A stretch of DNA of 21,091 bases from JAQBDA01 sp032124675. Lineage in GTDB: Bacteria; Chloroflexota; Anaerolineae; Anaerolineales; UBA4823. The DNA is taken from NCBI GenBank assembly GCA_032124675.1, contig JAQBDA010000328.1, positions 1 to 21,091 on the forward strand, read 5' to 3'. Under the pieces are notes generated by a model, which was not told the origin of the DNA, ran no database searches, and worked only from the letters and a program-made list of their open reading frames with translations. Positions 14,786-21,091 of this stretch are shown in pieces. How positions within the stretch are numbered: position 1 is the stretch's first letter; the number at the start of each line of letters is the position of its first letter. A program made the position numbers and the translations under genes.

Positions 14786-15919
14786 TTATACCGGTCTGAG
14801 CACACGGTCTTTCCGCAGCTGCTTGAACAGCATCACCGAACCATCCGGCATGGACTCAAGGGCCGCATCTTGCCAGGCGCGCACGCCCAGGCTGGTAATG
14901 GAGCGTATCTGGTAGCCCAGAGCATTCCAGATGGCATACTGGCGCGCCAGAGTAGGCGGGAGAAACAGCAAGGAGACTTCACACTGCAGCTCGCGCGACG
15001 CACGTTCGATCTCCCCTACCAGGACCTGTATGCCCTCCGCAAATGGTACGTTGGACTCCAGGTAAACCTCATCCGTACGAGCCACCAGGTTTTCCACCTG
15101 CCAGCCCGCCAACCCCACCAGATGACCACCGATCTTCAGGAGCAAGAAAGCCTTTTCACCGAAGGCTGCCATAACATCGTCATAGGTAACCAACCGCTTC
15201 CCGTCGTTCATATGGTTGATGAATGCGGCAATCTCATCTGTCTGGCGCGGCCGCGCCCGCTGGACTGCCATTTCACCTTTAATTGTCTGCACTGCAAGCA
15301 GCGGGCTGACTTCCACAACCGGGAACAGCTTCTGCCATGCAGCCAGTACCTGCTGCCAGGTATCCTCGAAACTGCCATTGTTGTGGATCAGGATCTCTGC
15401 CTTGTCCGTCTTGATTTTCTGGTCTGGCTGGGCCATGATGCGCTGGCGGGCAGCCACTTCGCTCATACTGCGCTTGTACATCAAGCGGGCAAGCTGGACT
15501 TCTTGTGTCGAATGTGCGACCCACAGCGTGTCGCATTTACCTTGCAGCCCGGATTCTAACAGTTTGATCGCCTCTAGAACGACCACTTCCTGCCTGGCAC
15601 GCCGCACCAGCAGGTCGATCGCTTGCCCGACCAGTGGGTGGACGATGGCCTCCAGCTGATCCAGGGCTGCCGGATCGGAAAAGACCACTTTTGCCAACCT
15701 GGTACGGTCGATCTGACCGTCCGGTCCTAGGATCCAGTTGCCGAACGCGTTTACAACCGGACGGTAGCCCGGCGCGCCTTGAGCAATCGCCCGGTGACCC
15801 AGCGCATCCGCGTCGATACCGTATGCACCCAGGTGCTCTAACATCCTGCGCACAACGCTCTTGCCGGTTGCGATATTACCGGTCAATCCGATGACGTATT
15901 TGCCGGGCCAGGCGCTCAT
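14786..15919 (-). CDS. coaE: Dephospho-CoA kinase fused to a GNAT-like domain
   Basis: Residues 1 to about 205 are dephospho-CoA kinase, the last step of CoA synthesis: P-loop GLTGNIATGKS (11-21), YGIDADALGH, and the lid-region RLMYKRSMSEVAARQRI. Residues about 215-377 form an additional domain, 'VQRARPRQTDEIAAFINHMN' then LLLKIGGHLVGLAGWQVENL and WNALGYQIRS. This looks like a GNAT acetyltransferase fold (the 'GLAGW' strand and the terminal ALGY element), although a confident acetyl-CoA loop is not evident. Ordinary CoaE is about 200 residues, so this is nearly double. GGAG precedes the ATG at good spacing, and a near-consensus promoter lies just upstream. It is the first gene of the coaE-cdaA-cdaR-der-lepB block. 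The kinase call is secure; the tail assignment is moderate. Confidence 0.9.
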   Translation of the reverse strand: MSAWPGKYVIGLTGNIATGKSVVRRMLEHLGAYGIDADALGHRAIAQGAPGYRPVVNAFGNWILGPDGQIDRTRLAKVVFSDPAALDQLEAIVHPLVGQAIDLLVRRARQEVVVLEAIKLLESGLQGKCDTLWVAHSTQEVQLARLMYKRSMSEVAARQRIMAQPDQKIKTDKAEILIHNNGSFEDTWQQVLAAWQKLFPVVEVSPLLAVQTIKGEMAVQRARPRQTDEIAAFINHMNDGKRLVTYDDVMAAFGEKAFLLLKIGGHLVGLAGWQVENLVARTDEVYLESNVPFAEGIQVLVGEIERASRELQCEVSLLFLPPTLARQYAIWNALGYQIRSITSLGVRAWQDAALESMPDGSVMLFKQLRKDRVLRPV

Positions 15920-15954
15920 CCAATCTCCACGTGCAAGAAACTCTCCACAGCACC

Positions 15955-15983
15955 ATTTTAGCCTTTGGGAGGCAGAATGTCAA
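15955..15983 (-). promoter_or_regulatory. Promoter of coaE
   Basis: On the minus strand a consensus TTGACA (15983-15978), a 17-base spacer and TAAAAT (15960-15955) lie just upstream of coaE. The expected start near 15948 gives a leader of about 29 bases with GGAG before the ATG. A second TTGACA occurs at 15996-15991. Confidence 0.7.
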
Positions 15984-16120
15984 AGGTACCTGTCAAAATA
16001 GAAATGTCTAGTGTTCCGGAAAGACGTACCCCTGCATAAAACTGGTGGTGTGACAGCTGTGGGTGTGTGGAATACTCACCCTGATTGCTTCGATTTTATC
16101 TCAGGTTGGGAATGCAGACC

Positions 16121-17098
16121 TCAGGCTCCCACTATAGGGACTTCAATATGTTTAAGCAGTTCCCGCAAAACATCGGTCGTGGTCTCACCACCAAGGATGT
16201 TTTCCGGATTCATCACTATTCGATGCGCCAAGCATGGCACTGTAATGTATTTAACATCGTCAGGGATGACGAAATCCCGTCCTTTAAGGGCTGCCCGTGC
16301 CTGTGCCGTGCGAAATAGTGCCAGGCTTCCACGCGGGCTGGCGCCAAGCGCTAGAGCTGAGTGAGTACGGGTAGCATGTACAATATTCAAGATATAGCGG
16401 CGTATGTTCTCTACTACATGCACCTGACGGACCTGGTGCTGTAATACCGGAATTTGATTCCCATCGACGACTATTTCCAGGTTCTCGATGGGATGCCTTA
16501 ATTGCTGCATTTGCATCATGGTATCCTCAGCGGAAACGTCTGGGTAGCCGAGGCTCAACCGCAAGAGAAAGCGATCCATTTGGGCTTCGGGTAATGGAAA
16601 AGTACCCTCGAACTCGATCGGGTTCTGGGTTGCAAGCACCATGAAAGGCTTTGTCATAGAATAGGTCAGTCCGTCTACTGTAACCTGACTCTCTCCCATA
16701 GCCTCAAGCAGGGCACTTTGTGTCCTGGGTGTCGCGCGATTTATTTCGTCAGCCAGAAGAATATTGGTGAACACTGGTCCGGGTCTGAATTCAAATTCAC
16801 GATTCTTTTGGTTGAATATAGAAACTCCCGTGACATCGTTGGGAAGTAAATCGGGTGTGCACTGAAGTCGTTTAAATTCAAGTCCGGACGAGACCGCAAT
16901 TGCCCGTGCTACCATTGTTTTACCCATACCTGGCACATCTTCAATCAGCACATGCCCCTCAGATAGCAGCGCAATCAGTAGGAGCTCGATGATTGAGCGT
17001 TTGCCAACGATCACCTTCTCGACATTGGCGATCAAAGTGCCGATGAACTCCTGGACTTCCTCAACAGCTATTCTATTAGCATCACCATCTGAATCCAT
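16121..17098 (-). CDS. MoxR-family AAA+ ATPase
   Basis: A 325-residue AAA+ ATPase of the MoxR class, chaperone-like proteins that often help assemble or activate VWA/DUF58 partners. Walker A is EDVPGMGKT (53-61), Walker B ILLADEINRA (D117, E118), sensor 1 ATQNP (156-160), and the sensor 2 region is ASPRGSLAL (253-261). PLPEAQMDRF is a family signature. It is the last gene of a DUF58-transglutaminase-MoxR operon. Its ribosome-binding site AGGAAGGG lies inside the 3' end of the transglutaminase gene, whose stop is 5 bases before this ATG. No clear terminator follows. Confidence 0.95.
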   Translation of the reverse strand: MDSDGDANRIAVEEVQEFIGTLIANVEKVIVGKRSIIELLLIALLSEGHVLIEDVPGMGKTMVARAIAVSSGLEFKRLQCTPDLLPNDVTGVSIFNQKNREFEFRPGPVFTNILLADEINRATPRTQSALLEAMGESQVTVDGLTYSMTKPFMVLATQNPIEFEGTFPLPEAQMDRFLLRLSLGYPDVSAEDTMMQMQQLRHPIENLEIVVDGNQIPVLQHQVRQVHVVENIRRYILNIVHATRTHSALALGASPRGSLALFRTAQARAALKGRDFVIPDDVKYITVPCLAHRIVMNPENILGGETTTDVLRELLKHIEVPIVGA

Positions 17099-17103
17099 CT
17101 CAG

Positions 17104-19512
17104 TTACCCTTCCTGTACGATTCCAGCACTCTTATTACTCGCAGCGCCAACCAGTTTACCCCAGAAATGATCGCGGAACAAATGGTAATATTTAATCACC
17201 CACATCAAACACAGCTGCCAGCGCAATCGCCGCCATTGATGGATGATCAGGTTCTCATTTTGTTTTTGATATTGTGAGGGTCGGTAGCAGGTTTCCACGA
17301 TACTGTCCATGATCGTGGTAATTTCATCAAACACACGTGTCTCATCCAGCGGGGTAACCTGGAATTGCGAAAGCGTGGGAAGCCCGGAGCGTAAGGATGC
17401 AGCATATTCATAGGGAGTATCACCCTGCTCCGAGGTCACTGCCAGATATATGCCAAAGCGTTTCATTCGCCGGTAAATTTCAACAGCGGCCTCTAACTCC
17501 GAGAGACGGCGCAGCCGGAGTTCCTGGGAACCCACCCAGGCTGCTCCAAAAACGCTAATTGAGGTAATAAGACCCAACAAAATGAGCCCCCCCGCAGGTA
17601 GGTCATCCATCTGGTCGATCTTAGTTGGTTCTTCCGGTATGGTCAAGCTTGAACCAAACTCGGACGTGGACTTGTTCGATTTCTCCAGTGGCGGCCTGCC
17701 TGATGTAGGCTCGAATGATACCCAACCCGTATTAGGGAAATAGACCTCTACCCATGAGTGGGCATCGGCTTCTGAGACTAAGAAGCGTCTGGCGTTCAAG
17801 TCATAGGTCCCACTAGCATAACCAATCACAAAACGGGCAGGAACCCCGGCGGCCCGAGCCAAGACCACCATCGCGGAAGCATAGTAATCGCAGTATCCCT
17901 TACGCAAATCGAATAGAAAGAAATCAACCATATCTTGATCAACGGGCGGGTACGGCACATCCAGCGTATATGGGATTGTGCGCAGATATTGTTCTATCGC
18001 CCTCACCCGGTCATATGGAGTTGGCGCGGAAGCTGTCAGTTGTAGAGCCAGCTCCTTTACCCGACCTGGCACTTCTGATGGGAGGGTCAGGTAACGCTGT
18101 TTTATCCAATCAGGGTAATTGGGTCGTTCAGCTCGTAGAGTTCCTTCATTGGCAACCGGGATGAGTGAACGCACCTTATAGGAACCGGTGGTGTTGATGA
18201 GGATACCAAACAAATCTTCTGGCGACCGCCAGGCGGCTTCATTTGCTTGACTTACTGCTAATGGTTCGCCGGCGGCGTACACAACTCCAGTAACACTTCT
18301 TACCGGATGTACAACCTGATCGATCAAGATATGCTGCGGAACCTGTTCCGATTGTAAGGGTTGTTCAGGCTGATATTGATTTGAGGTAGTTCCGCTGGTT
18401 TGCCAACCACGACCTGTGTAGACGTCATAAGTGAAGCTGCGCCAGTACAAGGGTTGTGGCTGCCCACCCTTGTACAATGAAATAAGATTCTTTACAACCA
18501 CCGTCATCACAAGGCGTTTTGACAGATCAGGGCTGGATCCAATGAGATGGTCTCGCGGCAGTCCGGGACGGCGTACATTCTCGAACGCATCCGGGGTGGC
18601 AGTAGCCGCGATCATAATCCCCAAGGACTTTGCCAGATCGCCTTCCTGCTGTTCGACCGGCTCTCTGTATGCGGACACCCATTCCAGGATGCGTGGCATG
18701 CTGATGTAAGTTACGCTCGCGGATAATAGAACTATTGCTATCGAGAGCATGACAGCTATACGACCGACCTGCCTCCCTTTCCGCTGGGGATAGGCCGTAT
18801 TGGTTTCATCCCATCTATGTTCACGGCGATCATGCTGAACTGTTGCCAATAAGAGCAGGGTCGACCCGAGCATTATATAGAGGCTGAAGGATTCGCTCCG
18901 GCCATAAGACAACGTTCCGATACTCAGCAGCAGCGCTGGCAGGACTGCAATCAGTGCGCTCCGATACGCTATAGCTACCCAGCCAGCCCATGCCGCAACG
19001 GTCCATACAAGCAGGATCCACACAAATGCCGCGGCGACTGGATCGAAAGTCGGCTCCCCCACGACCAAATCGAGAATCCAGGTGTGTACCCGCTCAAAGA
19101 CCACCACTGCAGTATTGAATGACTCTGCCAAGAGTTGGTTAATAGATGTAAAATCGACCTCCGAATTATATGGGGAGGCAGTAATACGGCTCGCAACAAA
19201 TATGAGTTCTCTCAGCAGAGCGGCAAACTTTTGGCTGAGTCCACCAGAATATAACAAAGCATAGATTGCTCCAAGAGGAATAGCAATCAGCGCACTTCTC
19301 CATGCAGAGCTATTGAATATCGCTAGAAACCAACCAACCAACAGTCCAATAATCAGCCCTCTCCAGAGCGAGCCCCAATCAGGACCTGTCAGAACGCTGG
19401 TAACCCCCGCAACTGCAGCCGTCAGCAGAACGAAAAGCAGCAGCAATGTAGCAAGCTTCTCAAGTATTTGCGCCCCCAATATTGTAGTGCGTTTCAGCTC
19501 AATTGCTGCCAA
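17104..19512 (-). CDS. Membrane transglutaminase-like protein with a DUF4129-like tail
   Basis: 802 residues. The N-terminal 270 residues hold about six to seven transmembrane helices (for example 20-42, 52-66, 72-90, 160-180, 184-200, 210-226, 252-270). An extracytoplasmic region of about 370 residues follows. It contains the transglutaminase core: KGYCDYYASAMVVLARAAGV (nucleophile C541), EADAHSWVEVYFP (H585) and GWVSFEPTSG, where E601 sits at the usual Asp position. Another helix (about 640-660) precedes a cytoplasmic C-terminal segment resembling DUF4129 (EIYRRMKRFGIYLAVTSEQGDTPYEYA). The start is a TTG at 19512 with a strong GGGGAGGG site and a 19-base overlap with the DUF58 gene; no nearby ATG is available. 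Proteins like this (TgpA/YebA type) accompany DUF58 and MoxR genes; the substrate is unknown, possibly cell-envelope protein or peptide. Confidence 0.92.
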   Translation of the reverse strand: MAAIELKRTTILGAQILEKLATLLLLFVLLTAAVAGVTSVLTGPDWGSLWRGLIIGLLVGWFLAIFNSSAWRSALIAIPLGAIYALLYSGGLSQKFAALLRELIFVASRITASPYNSEVDFTSINQLLAESFNTAVVVFERVHTWILDLVVGEPTFDPVAAAFVWILLVWTVAAWAGWVAIAYRSALIAVLPALLLSIGTLSYGRSESFSLYIMLGSTLLLLATVQHDRREHRWDETNTAYPQRKGRQVGRIAVMLSIAIVLLSASVTYISMPRILEWVSAYREPVEQQEGDLAKSLGIMIAATATPDAFENVRRPGLPRDHLIGSSPDLSKRLVMTVVVKNLISLYKGGQPQPLYWRSFTYDVYTGRGWQTSGTTSNQYQPEQPLQSEQVPQHILIDQVVHPVRSVTGVVYAAGEPLAVSQANEAAWRSPEDLFGILINTTGSYKVRSLIPVANEGTLRAERPNYPDWIKQRYLTLPSEVPGRVKELALQLTASAPTPYDRVRAIEQYLRTIPYTLDVPYPPVDQDMVDFFLFDLRKGYCDYYASAMVVLARAAGVPARFVIGYASGTYDLNARRFLVSEADAHSWVEVYFPNTGWVSFEPTSGRPPLEKSNKSTSEFGSSLTIPEEPTKIDQMDDLPAGGLILLGLITSISVFGAAWVGSQELRLRRLSELEAAVEIYRRMKRFGIYLAVTSEQGDTPYEYAASLRSGLPTLSQFQVTPLDETRVFDEITTIMDSIVETCYRPSQYQKQNENLIIHQWRRLRWQLCLMWVIKYYHLFRDHFWGKLVGAASNKSAGIVQEG

Positions 19513-20804
19513 GCAGCCCTCCCCTGCTTTAAATAGCGTTTACCGTTTTGCAGGTCGCTGCTGGGCCTGTGTAATCCAATCGCGACAGATGGATATGCGT
19601 CTTCAAGCAGCGACCTGGGTATATGTTGGTACGGGACACCGAAGTAAGCCAACGCAGATATGACGCGGCTCTGGTCAATAGGGCTGCCGAATTCCGTTGG
19701 GTCAACCAGCAATGCCATCTGATCTCCGCCTCGGCCTCCCGCAGCCAATATCCAGCTCGGATCGGAGGAGGGGGTAATGGCGATCATTGTAGCGGTCTGG
19801 GCAATATGTCTTAGCCCAATCAGTTCGGAGAGAGAGCGTCTCCCGGCTTCAGCCATTGCAAGTGCTCTCAGGATTCGCCATCGGTGAGCGGGGTCTGCAC
19901 GCGGCTCAAGCCAGACAAGATCCGGTCCTGCCAGGACCAGCCCAACACGGCGGTGTTCCTTCAATCCGCGCATAGCAAGTGAAGCGGCCAGGACAACGGA
20001 AAGCTCTGACGTAGAGTCTCGACCCTCTCCAGCTTGCACACCATCCTGCAGGTCGACGAATATCCACCAATCCCCAGAAGCGGATGCCTCCAGCTGTCGC
20101 ACAATCAGTTTATCGAAACGAGCTGTGGCTTGCCAGTGGATGCGTCTCAGGCTATCCCCCGGGAGATAGTTGCGTACGCCGGCATCGCTGATCTGCCGCT
20201 CTATGGCCCCTCGCCGCCGCCGCTGGTCTCCTGCCCAACCTGCAGGTACGATCCTGAGCTGTGTCAGCGGTAGTAGCGGTGGGGTGACCAGAATAGCGTC
20301 TGAGTGAAAGTCATGTATGGTCAGAGTGTAAATACCGAACGGATCACCCGTGCGCAGGCGTGTGGGTCCCAGGGTATAAAGCCCTCGCTGTCTGCACATA
20401 TGGCTGAGATGCCTCGTACGTGTGGTTTTTATACCAACATCTGAGACGATCCGCATTTGCGTTGAAAGCGAGGCTGATATGTCGATAATCTCAACCCATA
20501 CGACGGGCAACCAGCTATTATTTATGAGTTTGAGCTCTTCGTGTACCGAGTCTCCAACGGTCGCCCAGGCAAGATGCAGATTGCGTTCGATATATAAATT
20601 ATTTCGCAAAGATGTTACCCACAATAGCGCGAGCAGCCAAACACCGGCAAAACCGATAAAGAAAATTAACCAGCCGCGAAACCCGGTGAAAGCATAAAGG
20701 ACAGCAAACACACCAACAAGGAGAGGTACCAGCCACGTATTAAGCTGCAGCTTGGCTTCGTTCTTGTTTTTTGTTATTGTATTGTCGCTCTCCGCTTTCC
20801 TCAT
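19494..20804 (-). CDS. DUF58 domain membrane protein
   Basis: 436 residues. Two transmembrane helices at about 24-42 and 44-64 are followed by a beta-rich segment (about 70-180), then the DUF58 signature RNYLPGDSLRRIHWQATARF and IVRQLEA (211-240). A VWA-like Rossmann region extends to the C-terminus (DWWIFVDLQDG, VVLAASLAMRGLKEHRRVGL). DUF58 proteins are the usual partners of MoxR ATPases and of membrane transglutaminases. It is the first gene of the operon and overlaps the transglutaminase gene by 19 bases. The start ATG (20804) has only a poor ribosome-binding site. A TATAAT lies at 20878-20873 with a weak -35. Confidence 0.92.
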   Translation of the reverse strand: MRKAESDNTITKNKNEAKLQLNTWLVPLLVGVFAVLYAFTGFRGWLIFFIGFAGVWLLALLWVTSLRNNLYIERNLHLAWATVGDSVHEELKLINNSWLPVVWVEIIDISASLSTQMRIVSDVGIKTTRTRHLSHMCRQRGLYTLGPTRLRTGDPFGIYTLTIHDFHSDAILVTPPLLPLTQLRIVPAGWAGDQRRRRGAIERQISDAGVRNYLPGDSLRRIHWQATARFDKLIVRQLEASASGDWWIFVDLQDGVQAGEGRDSTSELSVVLAASLAMRGLKEHRRVGLVLAGPDLVWLEPRADPAHRWRILRALAMAEAGRRSLSELIGLRHIAQTATMIAITPSSDPSWILAAGGRGGDQMALLVDPTEFGSPIDQSRVISALAYFGVPYQHIPRSLLEDAYPSVAIGLHRPSSDLQNGKRYLKQGRAAWQQLS

Positions 20805-20805
20805 A

Positions 20806-21021
20806 TCAGCACCATAAAAAGCAGATGTTTGTACGGTCCCCGCAAATCAGGATAATCATACTCACAGATCCGATTATAAATCTAAATGCATAGACGTCCT
20901 TTTTGTAGTGACATCTACGCTTTTGATATATATCGGGTGATAATCTTGCGCTGGCTCTGATTAGTGGATTGAGGCCGAGCTTCAATCCCATCTGCCTATC
21001 TCTAAATTTATTAGAAGTTAC
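20806..21021. other. Gene-free A/T-rich gap
   Basis: The stretch upstream of the DUF58 gene contains no credible coding region. A 93-codon minus-strand frame (21087-20806) has no homology I recognise and runs through the terminal palindrome. Apart from the possible promoter and a short GATATATATC palindrome near 20923, I see nothing in it. Confidence 0.5.
20873..20900 (-). promoter_or_regulatory. Possible promoter of the DUF58 operon
   Basis: A perfect TATAAT at 20878-20873 (minus strand) has AGGACG 16 bases upstream, a weak -35. The start would be near 20866, giving a leader of about 60 bases before the DUF58 ATG. Confidence 0.35.
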
Positions 21022-21091
21022 GCAGTACAGGGGAAAAAGGGGGTGTTTGGGCGGGCGATGCCCGCCCAAACACCCCGTCCCCACCAACTGC
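21022..21091. repeat. Long palindromic element at the right edge (terminator or MITE-like)
   Basis: Arms 21040-21056 and 21060-21076 form a perfect 17-base-pair stem with a GAT loop. Outside it, GGGGA (21030-21034) mirrors TCCCC (21078-21082), and GCAGT (21022-21026) mirrors ACTGC (21087-21091), so the whole stretch is one large inverted repeat cut by the edge. On the minus strand the stem is followed by CC and then TTTTT (21038-21034), so it could terminate a minus-strand gene lying beyond the window. The outer symmetry favours a palindromic repeat element. Confidence 0.7.

Noticed and set aside
16011..16364. 117-codon + strand frame over the coaE/MoxR gap
   Set aside because: Most of it is antisense to the MoxR gene and the product resembles no protein I know.
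20806..21087. 93-codon minus-strand frame upstream of the DUF58 gene
   Set aside because: No family resemblance, no ribosome-binding site, and it runs through the terminal palindrome; treated as chance.

Overview
The window looks like a chromosomal piece of an uncultured-type Chloroflexota bacterium, most likely Anaerolineae. This is inferred from gene content: extracellular proteins with PKD and Pro/Thr-rich segments, a deoC plus double-domain aldehyde dehydrogenase pair, a dephospho-CoA kinase with an extra C-terminal domain, and a cdaA-cdaR-der-lepB block. It is not proven by any marker gene. No rRNA, tRNA, CRISPR array or intact transposase was seen.

Left part (1-3.1 kb, accessory). A truncated acyl-CoA dehydrogenase gene runs off the left edge on the minus strand. 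Divergent from it is a secreted PKD-type surface protein whose signal peptide lies in a different frame from the rest of the gene. Next comes a tight + strand cassette of two DUF488 genes and a dual-OB-like gene (stop/start overlap ATGA). The third gene carries an in-frame TAA. This cassette is the best candidate for a poorly described system, probably acting on nucleic acids. An AlkD-type DNA alkylation repair gene follows in the same direction.

Middle left (3.2-10.35 kb, + strand except one gene). Here lie AlkD, an alpha/beta hydrolase, a LysM lipoprotein behind a good promoter and a hairpin-rich leader, a Nudix hydrolase ending in a strong terminator, a minus-strand YgiT-type zinc-finger protein, and a two-gene operon of deoxyribose-phosphate aldolase and an ALDH16-like fused aldehyde dehydrogenase. 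The operon suggests cleavage of deoxyribose-5-phosphate followed by oxidation of the acetaldehyde.

Middle right (10.34-16 kb, minus strand, reading right to left). The order is coaE (with a GNAT-like tail), cdaA, cdaR, der, lepB, starting from a near-consensus promoter upstream of coaE. It is a housekeeping block that couples CoA synthesis, c-di-AMP signalling, ribosome assembly and protein export. lepB converges on and overlaps the aldehyde dehydrogenase gene by 14 bases.

Right part (16.1-20.8 kb, minus strand). A DUF58, transglutaminase and MoxR ATPase operon with overlapping or nearly abutting genes, visibly more A/T-rich than the middle block. The last 286 bases hold no credible gene; they end in a long palindromic element cut by the window edge.
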